A DNA stretch of 64,000 bases from Sphingomonas alpina (GCF_014490665.1 NZ_CP061038.1:2170001-2234000); one strand, 5' to 3'; positions 44,797 through 54,487 are shown, counted from the stretch's first letter. Notes: generated by a model not told the origin, from the sequence alone. A program made the numbers and translations.

Positions 44797-45542
44797 CCCT
44801 GCGCGCGCAACGTCGCAAGTTTCTCCGTCGCCCAGCGATACATATCCGCCTCGGCCGCGCGCTGTTGCCGGTCGAGGCGCTTCATCCGCCCCTCGACTTC
44901 CTCCAGCACCGCACGCGCCTTTTTCTCCCACCCCTGATCGAGCAACAGCGCGGCATAGCGGCAGCGCCCCTCTTCACCCGGCAGGCGCGTGACCAGATCG
45001 GCATAGAGGGCCAGCGCTTCTTCCTTGCGCCCCAATGTTTCGAAGATGCGGGCGCGGAGCAGGCCGTGCCGGTCGCGGTCACTCTGGGTGCTCGGCGCGG
45101 GGTTGGCGTCGAGTGTCACCAATGCCTCTGCCGCGGCGCCGGTCTCGAACTGTGCGCGCGCCAGCTTCTCACCGGTCCGCATGTCGAGCGGGCCGCGCTC
45201 GGTCGCTTCGCGGTATAGCGGCAGCGCGTCATCATAACGGCCCAATCCGGCCAGTGCGTCGGCCAGCCGGATGCGGTTGGCGGCGGTATCGGCCAGGTCG
45301 AGCGCATCGCGCGCCGTGCGAACCTCGCGCTCCGGATCAAGCTTCGCGACGACGTTCGCCCGCGCGGTGCGCACATGACGATTGCCCTGCAACCGCGGGT
45401 AGACCTCGATCACGAGGTACGCGATCGTGCTCGGCCCGGGCAGGAACATCAGTGCCATGATCCACAACTGGTTCCGCCCGTTGCGGATTACATCGATGAT
45501 CAGCATCACCTGAATAGCGAGGATCGCGAGATAGAGGATCAT
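44793..45542 (-). CDS. Membrane-anchored TPR protein
   Basis: 249 residues. Two N-terminal hydrophobic stretches (LYLAILAIQVMLIIDVI and LWIMALMFLPGPSTIAYLVI) resemble the PLD-nuclease N-terminal membrane hairpin. About four tetratricopeptide units follow, such as LADALAGLGRYDDALPLYREA and ARIFETLGRKEEALALYADLV. The C-terminus is a charged helix. It is probably a scaffold on the cytoplasmic membrane. No partner is suggested by the neighbours. Confidence 0.78.
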   Translation of the reverse strand: MILYLAILAIQVMLIIDVIRNGRNQLWIMALMFLPGPSTIAYLVIEVYPRLQGNRHVRTARANVVAKLDPEREVRTARDALDLADTAANRIRLADALAGLGRYDDALPLYREATERGPLDMRTGEKLARAQFETGAAAEALVTLDANPAPSTQSDRDRHGLLRARIFETLGRKEEALALYADLVTRLPGEEGRCRYAALLLDQGWEKKARAVLEEVEGRMKRLDRQQRAAEADMYRWATEKLATLRAQG

Positions 45543-45585
45543 TCGGCCGTGATCCCGACTCCGCGGTCAGAATATTGCCGGCGCG

Positions 45586-46956
45586 TCATTGGCGCTCCTC
45601 CTCATCGGCCACGCGTCGTGCTTCAGCGCGCTCTGCCGTAGCCTCCGCCGCCTCGGTCCCGGCCGTACCGATTGCACCGTCCACGATGCCAGTCCGGATC
45701 ATCCACCAAAACAACAGCACGCCGGGCAATGCGACGAGAGTGGTCATCCAGTAATAATTGACGAAGCCGAAGCGTTCGACCAGCGCACCTGCGGTCGTAC
45801 CGGTCAGAATACGCCCGACGATACTCGCGGCGGCAGAGATCAGCGCATATTGCGCGGCGGTGAAGCGCAGGTCGCACAAGGCCGCGAAATAAGCGGTGAC
45901 CGCAACACCACCGATCCCGCTGGCGAAATTCTCGAAGCCGATCGCGCCCGCCATACCGAGATTGGAATGGCCCGACGCAGCCAGCAATGCGAAGCTGGCA
46001 TTGGACACCGCCATCAGGATCAGGCTGATCAGCACTGACTTTTTCATACCCAGCCGCGCATAGAGTACCCCGCCCACGAAGATACCGATCAGATAGGTCC
46101 AGAAGCCGACGCCGACATCGTACAGCGCGATCTCGTCATTGGTGAAGCCGAGGTCGTCGAACAGCAAACGCACGACCAACTGGCCCAGCGTGTCACCGAT
46201 CTTGTGGATCAGGATGAAGAGCAGGATGATCGCTGCACCCTGGCGCTGGAAGAATTCGACGAACGGCCCGACGATCGACGCGCCGATTTCACTCATCCCG
46301 CGTCGCCCGGTCGGTTCGCGGTGTCGCACCGGCTCACCGACGATCAATCCGGTGACGATCGCCGACAGCGCGAACAGGGCGCACGCGATATAGGCCACCG
46401 ACCAGCCGTAACGGACCGCAAGCACCAGTGCGAGCGCGGCCACGCCGTTGGAGCCGATCCGCCAGCCATATTGTGTCATCCCGGAGCCGACGCCCATCTG
46501 ATACGGCTCGAGCAGCTCGATGCGATAGGCATCGATGACGATGTCATAGGTCGCGCCGGCGAACGCGACGAGCAATGCCGCCACAACGGTCGCGCCAATG
46601 CTCGCGGTCGGATCGGTCAATCCGAGGTTGATGATCGCTGCGACCGACATCAACCCGGCGACGATCAGCCATGACAGACGCTGGCCGAGCCGATGCAGCC
46701 CGGGCAGCCGGACGCCATCAATAACCCAGGCCCAGAGCGGCTTGAGATTGTAGATCAGAAAAGCGAGCGTGAAGGCGGTGATCGTCTTCTTCTCGATGCC
46801 GACCTGCGCCAGGCGCGTGGTCAGCGTCGCCGCGATCATCGCAAACGGTACGCCCGACGAGACCCCGAGAAAGAAGGACGCGACCGGCGCCTTTTCGACA
46901 TAGGGTCTCAGTCCGTCCAGCCAGCTTTTGCCGTGCCTGGTCGCCGCTTCGTCCAT
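45586..46956 (-). CDS. AmpG-like MFS permease
   Basis: 456 residues from ATG 46956; the frame is open to 47052. About 12 membrane helices. The start FFLGVSSGVPFAMIAATLTTRLAQVGIEKKTI and the pattern LKPLWAWVIDGVRLPGLHRLGQRLSWL are those of AmpG, which imports anhydromuropeptides for cell-wall recycling and beta-lactamase induction. The family also has members with other cargo, and no ampD/ampR lies nearby. It is divergent from the Rieske oxygenase gene. Confidence 0.85.
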   Translation of the reverse strand: MDEAATRHGKSWLDGLRPYVEKAPVASFFLGVSSGVPFAMIAATLTTRLAQVGIEKKTITAFTLAFLIYNLKPLWAWVIDGVRLPGLHRLGQRLSWLIVAGLMSVAAIINLGLTDPTASIGATVVAALLVAFAGATYDIVIDAYRIELLEPYQMGVGSGMTQYGWRIGSNGVAALALVLAVRYGWSVAYIACALFALSAIVTGLIVGEPVRHREPTGRRGMSEIGASIVGPFVEFFQRQGAAIILLFILIHKIGDTLGQLVVRLLFDDLGFTNDEIALYDVGVGFWTYLIGIFVGGVLYARLGMKKSVLISLILMAVSNASFALLAASGHSNLGMAGAIGFENFASGIGGVAVTAYFAALCDLRFTAAQYALISAAASIVGRILTGTTAGALVERFGFVNYYWMTTLVALPGVLLFWWMIRTGIVDGAIGTAGTEAAEATAERAEARRVADEEERQ

Positions 46957-47021
46957 CAAACTCTTGCTCCCCGCGCTCAAGACGCAGAGACTAGCGGGAA
47001 AAGCTGGGAGAGGAAGCGTCG

Positions 47022-48161
47022 ATGAACGCACCCGTGAAGATCGTACGACCAACCGAGGGGCAACTCGCGCTCGCCACGATATTGGCGAATGGCGGCACGC
47101 GCCCCAATCAGGGCATCACGCATATCGATGCCACCGCCTATACCGATCCGGCGCGTCATGCGGCCGAACAGGAGCGGATCTTCTCCAAACTACCTTTGGT
47201 CATCGCACCGTCCGCGCTGCTGCCGCAGCCGAACATGGCCGTGCCGCATGACGGATTCGGCAAGCCGCTGCTCATCACCCGTGACAAGAGCGGCGCTGCG
47301 CATGTCTTTCTCAATGTCTGCCAGCATCGCGGCACGCGCCTGGTCGAGGGCGGTGAGGCCGTCTGCGCGCCACGCCTGATCTGCCCCTATCACGCCTGGA
47401 GCTATACGCTCGACGGCGCGCTTTCCGGCCTGCCCCGACCCGACGCCTTTCCCGGCCTCGACAAGACTCAGTTCGGTCTCAGGCGCCTGCCTACACGCGA
47501 AGCCGGCGGACTGATCTGGTTCGCGTTCGACGAACAGGCCGATTTCGCCGAAGCCGAAGCACTGGGTCATGATTTCGACGCCTTCGACATGGCCGGCCAG
47601 CATCTGTTCCGTCGCCGCACCCACGACGTGGCGGCGAACTGGAAACTGATCATGGACGCGTTCCTCGAAAGCTATCACGTCCAGCGGCTACATGCCGCGA
47701 CGATCGGCCCGTTCTTCAAGGACGGCGTCTCGACCGGCGATCGAATCGGCCCGCATCAGCGATCGGTGGTCGGGCGCGAGGCAGCGCTGGCAGCGGCGCA
47801 GTCGGACGACTGGCCGACGCTGCGCGCGGCGATGACCTATACCTATCAGATGTTCCCCGGCACCGTGCTGATCGTCAGTCCCGATTACATGAACCTGATG
47901 ACGCTGATGCCGCAGTCGGAAGGTCGCGTGCTGATCGAGGATTTCATGCTGATCCCCGAGGCGCCGACGAGTGAAAAGGCGCTGGCGCATTGGGAGAAGA
48001 GCTGGAATCTGCTCGACGGCGGCGTATTCGCGTCGGAGGATTTCCGCGCCGCCGCGCTCGGCCAGGAGGGGCTCTCCTCGGGCGCGATCGACCGGCTGAC
48101 TCTGGGCACGCTGGAAACCGGCATGCGGCATTTCCACGATGAAGTGGAGGCGCGGCTCTAA
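47022..48161 (+). CDS. Rieske-type aromatic ring-hydroxylating oxygenase, alpha subunit
   Basis: 379 residues. The Rieske [2Fe-2S] ligands are C100, H102, C121 and H124. The catalytic domain has N-W-K-L-I-M-D-A-F-L-E-S-Y-H-V-Q-R-L-H, with H219 and H224 for mononuclear iron. No ferredoxin or reductase gene is adjacent, so electron-transfer partners must lie elsewhere. The overall pattern recalls quaternary-amine or aromatic oxygenases. The substrate is not inferable here. Confidence 0.88.
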   Translation: MNAPVKIVRPTEGQLALATILANGGTRPNQGITHIDATAYTDPARHAAEQERIFSKLPLVIAPSALLPQPNMAVPHDGFGKPLLITRDKSGAAHVFLNVCQHRGTRLVEGGEAVCAPRLICPYHAWSYTLDGALSGLPRPDAFPGLDKTQFGLRRLPTREAGGLIWFAFDEQADFAEAEALGHDFDAFDMAGQHLFRRRTHDVAANWKLIMDAFLESYHVQRLHAATIGPFFKDGVSTGDRIGPHQRSVVGREAALAAAQSDDWPTLRAAMTYTYQMFPGTVLIVSPDYMNLMTLMPQSEGRVLIEDFMLIPEAPTSEKALAHWEKSWNLLDGGVFASEDFRAAALGQEGLSSGAIDRLTLGTLETGMRHFHDEVEARL

Positions 48162-48168
48162 GCGACTT

Positions 48169-48600
48169 TTACGCCGTCTTTTCGAACAGCTTCAGCCCGT
48201 ATGGCAGCCGCTTCGCCTTCTTGCCCTCGAGTACCGCCTCGATCACGTCGATCGCGGTGAGCAGGTCGCGCTGCGTATAGGGTTTGGCCAGGCACCCCAC
48301 AGCGACATCCTGCCCACCCGCAGGGCAGTCACCGGTCACGAACAGCACCGGCAGGTCGTGCGTGTGCGCCTCGCGCGCGACATCGATGCCGCTGCCGTCC
48401 GCCAGGCTGATATCGACCAGTACCAGGTCGATATCATGCCCGCCGCGAATCACCGTCATCGCGTCAACGACGCGATCGACCGTGGCGACGATCTCGAATT
48501 CGGCCTCGCGCAGGAAATGTTCCGTGTCGAACGCAACCAAAGGCTCGTCTTCCACGATCAACAGCTTGCAAATTCGCCGTTTTTTCTTGCCGAACAACAT
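48169..48600 (-). CDS. Single-domain response regulator (CheY-like)
   Basis: 143 residues. Receiver features: E-D-E at 17-19, phospho-acceptor D63 (LVLVDISLADGSG), T at V-L-F-V-T-G-D and the K-P pair L-A-K-P-Y. There is no output domain. A Lys/Arg-rich lead (FGKKKRR) precedes it. It is divergent from rluB, and the cognate kinase is not in the window. Confidence 0.85.
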   Translation of the reverse strand: MLFGKKKRRICKLLIVEDEPLVAFDTEHFLREAEFEIVATVDRVVDAMTVIRGGHDIDLVLVDISLADGSGIDVAREAHTHDLPVLFVTGDCPAGGQDVAVGCLAKPYTQRDLLTAIDVIEAVLEGKKAKRLPYGLKLFEKTA

Positions 48601-48743
48601 GGTCCGGGGGTCCGCCTTTACACACTGGGCCGGGAAGAATTCCCCATAACCTCGTTACGCCTGCGTCCCTTAACGCGCTGTCGCGCGATCTGCCGCAACA
48701 TTTTTTTCGGGTCACCCCGCATTTTGCCTGTATCAGCCGGAAT

Positions 48744-50156
48744 GTGACCCTGAATAAGCCATCCAAAGACGCGCCCGGGGAGTCGTCCCGCGATTCCCAG
48801 CGCATTGCCAAGCTGCTCGCTCGGGCCGGCATCGCCTCGCGGCGTGAAGTCGAACGCATGATCACGGAAGGCCGCGTCGCGCTGAACGGCGTCGCGATCG
48901 AAACGCCCGCGACGATCCTGACCTCGCTCGCCGGTGTGACCGTCGATGGCAATCCGGTCCAGGCCGCCGCACCTGCGCGCCTGTTTCTCTATCACAAGCC
49001 GTCCGGCCTGCTGGTGACCGAGCGCGACCCCGGCGGGCGACCGACCATCTATGACAAGCTGCCCAAGGACTTGCCGCGCCTGGTTCCGGTCGGTCGGCTC
49101 GATCTCAATACCGAGGGGCTGTTGCTGCTCACCACCGATGGCGAGCTGAAGCGCCAGCTCGAGCTGCCCGCGACCGGCGTCGAACGGGCGTACCGTGCCC
49201 GCGCTTATGGCGCTGTGACTCAGGCGCAGCTCGAGGATCTGATCCACGGCGTCGAGATCGAGGGCGTGCGCTATGGGTCGATCAACGCCAATCTCGAACG
49301 CCGTACCGGAGCGAATGTCTGGATCGAGATGATCCTGACCGAAGGCAAGAATCGCGAAGTGCGCCGCGTGCTCGAATATCTCGGGCTCAAGGTCTCGCGC
49401 CTGATCCGCACCCGCTATGGCCCGTTCGTACTCGGCGACCTGCCGCCCGGCGATATCGGCGAAGTACGCCAGCATGACGTAGTCGCCTTCCGCAAGAACC
49501 CGACCCGCAACCCGCCACCCGAGCGGCTCAAGCAGGACGAGAAATACAGCGCTCGGCCGAGACCAACGCCGGTCGTAGCCGGCGCGCGGCGTCCGCCGTC
49601 ACCCGCGCCACGCCGCACAGAGGGTCCGGGCGATCGACGCACACCATCGGCCGGTCCAAGAGCAGCGCGTCCCGAGCCGGTGACGATCGGCGACAAGCGC
49701 CCCGCGCGGCCCAAGGCCCCCGCACCGCGCATCGATCGCGCTGCCGCGTCGCGTGCCGACCGTGAATCCTTCACCGACGCACGGCCGCCACGCGCGCCTC
49801 GCGGTCAGAAACCGGCCGGCTGGGCGCCCGATACGACGCCGGGCCCCGGGGAGCGCCCACCACGCGATGCGCGTCCGACCAGCGGCGCAGCGCCCAAGCC
49901 GAAGCGCTTCTACGACGCCAAGCCCAAACAGGGCGTCGGCGGCGAAGGCGGCGACCGGCCGAAGCGCGTGTTCAACGCCGAACTCGGCCGCAACGTCCGC
50001 GCCAAGCCCGATGCGCGAGCGCCACACGGCGATCGCCCTGCCCGTCCGCCGCGCGCTGATCGAGGCGCCGACGCCCGCCCCTCCTCGCGCCCGACAAAAC
50101 CCCGCAGCGGCAGCAAGCCCGGCGGCCCGGCGCGCCCGCCGAAAACCCGGAAGTAA
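48744..50156 (+). CDS. rluB: 23S rRNA pseudouridine synthase RluB-like, with long basic tail
   Basis: 470 residues from GTG 48744. S4 domain: R-I-A-K-L-L-A-R-A-G-I-A-S-R-R-E-V-E. The catalytic domain has L-V-P-V-G-R-L-D-L-N-T-E-G-L-L-L-L-T-T-D-G with the active-site Asp, and G-K-N-R-E-V-R-R. Residues 250-470 are a Pro/Arg/Ala/Gly/Lys-rich unstructured tail, about 220 residues longer than the enzyme core, perhaps an RNA-binding arm. rsmD follows 3 bp later, so the two rRNA modification genes are co-transcribed. Confidence 0.9.
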   Translation: MTLNKPSKDAPGESSRDSQRIAKLLARAGIASRREVERMITEGRVALNGVAIETPATILTSLAGVTVDGNPVQAAAPARLFLYHKPSGLLVTERDPGGRPTIYDKLPKDLPRLVPVGRLDLNTEGLLLLTTDGELKRQLELPATGVERAYRARAYGAVTQAQLEDLIHGVEIEGVRYGSINANLERRTGANVWIEMILTEGKNREVRRVLEYLGLKVSRLIRTRYGPFVLGDLPPGDIGEVRQHDVVAFRKNPTRNPPPERLKQDEKYSARPRPTPVVAGARRPPSPAPRRTEGPGDRRTPSAGPRAARPEPVTIGDKRPARPKAPAPRIDRAAASRADRESFTDARPPRAPRGQKPAGWAPDTTPGPGERPPRDARPTSGAAPKPKRFYDAKPKQGVGGEGGDRPKRVFNAELGRNVRAKPDARAPHGDRPARPPRADRGADARPSSRPTKPRSGSKPGGPARPPKTRK

Positions 50157-50159
50157 AGC

Positions 50160-50696
50160 ATGCGTATCATTGCCGGCACCTGGCGCGGTCGCCAGATCAT
50201 CGCGCCGAAGGGCGACGCCACCCGCCCCACCGCCGACCGCACCCGTGAGGCGCTGTTCTCGATGCTGACCAGCCGCCTGGGCAGTTTCGAGGAACTGGCG
50301 GTGGCCGACCTGTTCGCCGGCTCAGGTGCGCTCGGACTGGAGGCCCTGTCGCGCGGCGCGGCAAGTTGCGTGTTCGTCGAGCAGGACAAGGCCGCGCTCG
50401 ACGCGTTGCGCGCCAATCTCGCCAAGCTCGAGACGAAGGGCGATGTCCGTCCGCAATCCGTGCTCGCCTTGGCCCGCGTGACGCAGCCGCTCGACCTGAT
50501 CCTGATGGACCCGCCCTATGGCACCGGTGCGGGCGCGGTCGCGCTCGACAAGCTGTCGCGCCTCGGCTGGACCGGTCCGGCGACCTGGATCAGCATCGAG
50601 ACCGCACGCGACGAGACCGTCGCAGTCGACGGCTTCGCGATCGATGTCGAGCGGGTACACGGCAAGGCCAAGCTGACGATCCTGCGGACGATTTAG
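50160..50696 (+). CDS. rsmD: 16S rRNA (guanine966-N2)-methyltransferase
   Basis: 178 residues. M-R-I-I-A-G-T-W-R-G-R at the start is characteristic. The SAM site is A-D-L-F-A-G-S-G-A-L-G-L-E-A, and the catalytic DPPY is at 117-120. R-P-T-A-D-R-T-R-E-A-L-F lies near residue 22. Length is normal. It is in one unit with rluB. Confidence 0.95.
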   Translation: MRIIAGTWRGRQIIAPKGDATRPTADRTREALFSMLTSRLGSFEELAVADLFAGSGALGLEALSRGAASCVFVEQDKAALDALRANLAKLETKGDVRPQSVLALARVTQPLDLILMDPPYGTGAGAVALDKLSRLGWTGPATWISIETARDETVAVDGFAIDVERVHGKAKLTILRTI

Positions 50697-50719
50697 GGCT
50701 CGAACGAGCGGATGGGGAC

Positions 50720-51988
50720 TCAAGCTGCCGAAGCGGGCCGCTTGAGCAGCATCAACCCGCTCAGGCTCAGCACGCCCGCAACGACCAGATACGCCCCGAC
50801 CAGGTTCAATCCACCGCGATCGGCCAGCATTTGCGCGAAGATCGGCGCCAGCGCCCCACCGACGATCCCGCCGAGGTTGAACGCCACCGACACACCGGTA
50901 TAGCGCACCCCCGGCTCGAACAGCGACGGCAACCACCCACCCAGCGGCCCATAGGCAAAGCCCATCGCGAACAGCGCGAAGGCGAGCCAAGCGAACACCA
51001 CGACCAGCGACGCCGCGCCAAGCATCGGACCCATCAGCAGGCCCGCGATCACGCATCCGGCAAAGCCGAGCTTCAGCATCGCCGCCGCACCGCGACGATC
51101 GGCCCAGACGCATGATACGATCACGCCGAGCGCGAGGAACAGCACCGCGCCGATTTCCAGCCCGAGAAAGGCCTGACGACCATGCCCGAGCGTAGTCGTG
51201 CCGTAACTCAGCGCGAAGGCGGTGGTTAGGTAGAACAGCGCGAAGCACGCGATCACCCCGACCGTCCCGGCAATCGTCGGGCGCAGATGGGTGCGCAGCA
51301 GCGTCGCCATCGGCACCTTGGGCAATGCCTCATGCGCGGCGGCATCGAGGAACGCCGGCGTCTCGGTCAGCTTGAGCCGTACCCATAGCCCCAGCCCGAC
51401 CAGTATCGCGCTGGCCAGGAACGGCACCCGCCAGCCCCAGTCGCGAAACTGTTCGTCGGTGAGCAGCACGCCGAGCAGCAGGAAGAAGCCATTGGCGGCA
51501 ATGAACCCGATCGGCGCCCCGAGCGGCGGGAACATGCCGTAGCGATTCTCCCAGCCGCGCGGCGCATTCTCCACCGCCAGCAGGCTCGCCCCGCCCCATT
51601 CGCCGCCCAGCCCCAGCCCCTGTCCGAAGCGCAGCACGCACAGGATCAGCGGCGCGACCCAGCCGATCTGCGCATAACCCGGCAGGAAAGCGATCAGCAC
51701 GGTCGATCCGCCCATCAGCATCAATGAAGCGACCAGCGTCGATTTGCGTCCCAGCCGGTCGCCGAAATGCCCGAACACCGCCGCCCCCAAGGGCCGCGCG
51801 AAAAAGGCCAGCCCGAAACTGGCATAGGACAGCATCAGCTGCGCCGACTGGCTCTCCGACGGGAAGAAGAGCGGTCCGAATACCAAAGCCGCCGCGGTCG
51901 CATAGATGTAGAAATCGTAGAACTCGACCGAGGTGCCAATGAGGCTGGCGAGCAGCACGCGGCGATGCGCTTTCATGGGGCTTGTCAT
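50720..51988 (-). CDS. MFS transporter, metabolite:H+ symporter (MHS) type
   Basis: 422 residues from ATG 51988 (ATG 51976 also possible; the frame is open to 52459 without homology). Twelve helices. SLIGTSVEFYDFYIYATAAALVF and G-H-F-G-D-R-L-G-R-K-S-T are the MHS/ShiA-ProP signature, with V-L-R-F-G-Q-G-L-G-L-G-G-E-W-G-G in helix 4. Substrates in the family are small organic acids or osmolytes; none can be fixed here. Confidence 0.88.
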   Translation of the reverse strand: MTSPMKAHRRVLLASLIGTSVEFYDFYIYATAAALVFGPLFFPSESQSAQLMLSYASFGLAFFARPLGAAVFGHFGDRLGRKSTLVASLMLMGGSTVLIAFLPGYAQIGWVAPLILCVLRFGQGLGLGGEWGGASLLAVENAPRGWENRYGMFPPLGAPIGFIAANGFFLLLGVLLTDEQFRDWGWRVPFLASAILVGLGLWVRLKLTETPAFLDAAAHEALPKVPMATLLRTHLRPTIAGTVGVIACFALFYLTTAFALSYGTTTLGHGRQAFLGLEIGAVLFLALGVIVSCVWADRRGAAAMLKLGFAGCVIAGLLMGPMLGAASLVVVFAWLAFALFAMGFAYGPLGGWLPSLFEPGVRYTGVSVAFNLGGIVGGALAPIFAQMLADRGGLNLVGAYLVVAGVLSLSGLMLLKRPASAA

Positions 51989-52092
51989 GCCGCAGCGTTC
52001 GCGCGGCGCACCGCGCCGGTCAAGTCCGGCCCGAACGGAGAAAGGTGATTTCGTCCCGCCCCAACAATTCCCCAGAACCAGCCGAAAGGTTG

Positions 52093-53745
52093 TTAGCGTG
52101 TCGCTCCGGCCTGCACGATGGTCAGCATCACCCAGTAGAGCCCGCCCGACAGACACATCGCGGCCGGCAAGGTCAGCACCCAGGCCAGTGCCATGTTGCG
52201 GATCGTCCGCCCCTGCAGCCCCTGGCCATTGGCGACCGACGCGCCCGCCACGCCGGAGGTCAGGATGTGCGTCGTCGATACCGGCAGGCCGAACCGCTCC
52301 GCCATCAGGATCACCGATGCCGCGACCAGTTCCGCCGATGCGCCCATGCCATAGGTCATGTGGCTCTTGCCGATCTTCTCGCCGACCGTGACCACGATCC
52401 GCTTCCAGCCGACCATCGTACCCAGGCCGAGCGCGATCGCGACGGTGATCTTGACCCATAGCGGAATGAAGCGCGTGCCCTGTTCGAGCAGCCCCTGATA
52501 CGCCGTGATCGCCTTCAGCTCCGGTTCGCTGAATCGTGTCCCCGCATCCTTCGCCTTGGTGATCAATTTGGTCGTGTCGAGCACCAGATACATGTCGTTG
52601 CGCAGATTGGGCGTCGCCTCGGCCGGCACCTTGCTCAGCGCGCCATAATCGCCGACGCGCTGCGCCAGGCCGCGCGACACCGTCTCGATCGCGGCATAGA
52701 CCTCGGGCGTATCGACCGATTTGACCTGCAGCGCCCGGGTCAGCACGCCGCGCGCCTCCGCCGGGGTGACCGTCACGTCGCCCGCCTTGGCGTCGAAAGT
52801 CGCGCTTGCGCCGTTTGCGGCGGCGACGAAAGCGGGGGTCGCCGATGTCGGAAGCGAGCGGTTCAGCGCATAGGCGGTCGGCGCGCAGCCGATCAGGATC
52901 AGCATGATCAGGCCCATGCCCTTCTGCCCGTCATTGCCGCCATGCGCGAAGCTGACCGCGGTGCAGGTGAAGATCAGCAGCGCGCGAATGCCGCGCGGCG
53001 GCGGCGCGCCCGCGTCGGGCTGGGCATAGAGCCTGGGATTGCGCACCACGCGGCGCATCACGAACAGCAGCAGCAGCGCGGCGGCGAAACCGATCAGCGG
53101 CGCCATCCATAGCCCGGTCAGCACCTTGTACGCTTGCCCCCATTCGACCCCGGCCGTACCGCCCTTCGCGCCCGACTGGATCAGCTGATTGGCGAAGCCG
53201 ACGCCGAGGATCGACCCGATCAGCGTGTGGCTCGAACTGTTGGGCAGGCCGACATACCAGGTGGCGAGATTCCACAGCAACGCCGCCAGCAGCAGCGAGA
53301 AGATCATCGCGAAACCGGCACTGCTGCCGACATTGAGGATCAGGTCGACCGGCAGCAAGGTGATGATCGAATAGGCGACCGCGCCGCTCGACAGCATCAC
53401 GCCGAGGAAATTGAAGAACCCCGACCACACCACCGCCAGCTGCGCCGGCATCGAATTGGTGTAGATGACGGTCGCGACCGCATTGGCGGTGTCGTGAAAC
53501 CCGTTCACGAACTCGAACCCCAGCGCGATCACCAGCGCCAGCGCGAGAAAGGCGAAGGCGCCGAACGCAAGCTGTTCGCCCACGTCCCGCGTATCGGTCA
53601 TCACGCTGAGCCCGGCATATACGAGCCCGCCAAGCAGCACGCCGATAAAGACCCATTTCGCAATCGGATGCGAGCGCGAGTCGAACCGGCCGCGCAAGGC
53701 AGGTTGTGGCGACTCGGCAAGGGTCGCGGGGAATGTGGTAGACAT
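52093..53745 (-). CDS. pit: Low-affinity inorganic phosphate transporter (PiT family)
   Basis: 550 residues from ATG 53745 (AAGGG upstream). The PiT duplicated signature appears as G-F-H-D-T-A-N-A-V-A-T-V-I-Y-T near residue 83 and P-V-S-T-T-H-I-L-T-S-G-V-A-G-A-S near the end. About ten membrane helices are split by a large hydrophilic insert (about residues 290-430). Members carry metal-phosphate with protons. An 11-bp repeat array lies upstream at 53956-54041 and might be a PhoB-type site. Confidence 0.92.
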   Translation of the reverse strand: MSTTFPATLAESPQPALRGRFDSRSHPIAKWVFIGVLLGGLVYAGLSVMTDTRDVGEQLAFGAFAFLALALVIALGFEFVNGFHDTANAVATVIYTNSMPAQLAVVWSGFFNFLGVMLSSGAVAYSIITLLPVDLILNVGSSAGFAMIFSLLLAALLWNLATWYVGLPNSSSHTLIGSILGVGFANQLIQSGAKGGTAGVEWGQAYKVLTGLWMAPLIGFAAALLLLFVMRRVVRNPRLYAQPDAGAPPPRGIRALLIFTCTAVSFAHGGNDGQKGMGLIMLILIGCAPTAYALNRSLPTSATPAFVAAANGASATFDAKAGDVTVTPAEARGVLTRALQVKSVDTPEVYAAIETVSRGLAQRVGDYGALSKVPAEATPNLRNDMYLVLDTTKLITKAKDAGTRFSEPELKAITAYQGLLEQGTRFIPLWVKITVAIALGLGTMVGWKRIVVTVGEKIGKSHMTYGMGASAELVAASVILMAERFGLPVSTTHILTSGVAGASVANGQGLQGRTIRNMALAWVLTLPAAMCLSGGLYWVMLTIVQAGATR

Positions 53746-53955
53746 GGTCACGCCCTTGCGCGGGATTATGACAATCACATGACAATCGCCGTCGATGGCT
53801 CGCGCCGGGACTGCAAGTTGGGACAAGAGAGCCATTTGCTGGCTGTTCCTGGCTGTTATTCAGGTATTTGTTTTTTTGCAGGCCGCCAGTTCGTCCTCGA
53901 TGTGATAATTTATATAATATTTTCAATAATTTAGATTATATTTCCGTCGCCGAAT

Positions 53956-54041
53956 AACAGCCAACGAACAGCCAGCTTATCAGCCAGCTATCAGCCAGAT
54001 AACAGCGAACGACGCTGGCTGTTATGGCCGGAACAGCCAGC
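53956..54041. repeat. Helically phased 11-bp repeat array plus hairpin
   Basis: Five units (AACAGCCAACG, AACAGCCAGCTT, ATCAGCCAGCT, ATCAGCCAGAT, AACAGCGAACG) at 53956-54011. A 10-bp inverted repeat GCTGGCTGTT / AACAGCCAGC (54014-54041, 8-nt loop) follows. On the pit coding strand the units read CTGTTAT/CTGATAA with an 11-bp period, the spacing of Pho boxes. Confidence 0.7.
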
Positions 54042-54380
54042 ACCAAGTCGTTGAGGATTTTCCGGTCATGTCAAAGAGCGGGCCGGAGGCTTGTGGCACT
54101 CTCGTCCATAGTCTCGCTGCCATGACAGGCATCGCTGTTGAATCGCGCTTATCCAGCCGCCGGGCATTGCATCGGAAAATGACGCCCGCCGCTGCAAGCC
54201 GGTGTCCCTCGGGGCGTCGACTTTCAGGCCCGGGTGGTCGGTGGCGCAGTAGTAAGGTTCGCGCAGAGGCGCAGAGGACGCGGAGATGGTGTGTCCGGCG
54301 GCATGGGCAGCCTGCAATGGCCAACCGATCCGTAAGCAGGGAGCAATACCAACTCGCCTTGCTGCTGACCCAACTTTACT

Positions 54381-54487
54381 GCTTCCCCGGCGAAGGCCGG
54401 GGCCCAGTCGAGAGGATCGAGGTGACAACGCGAAGCGCCAGGCCAACAAATGCCTACCAACTGGGCCCCGGCCTTCGCCGGGGAAGC
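54381..54487. repeat. Paired inverted 28-bp REP-like element
   Basis: 54381-54408 and 54460-54487 are perfect reverse complements of each other and identical to 1616-1643. The 51-bp centre would form a loop. This looks like a mobile two-arm palindromic element of the sphingomonad genome. Confidence 0.8.

Noticed and set aside
53956..54011. Possible CRISPR-like or plasmid iteron array
   Set aside because: Units of 11 bp have no spacers, and no replication initiator gene is present. A regulatory array fits better.
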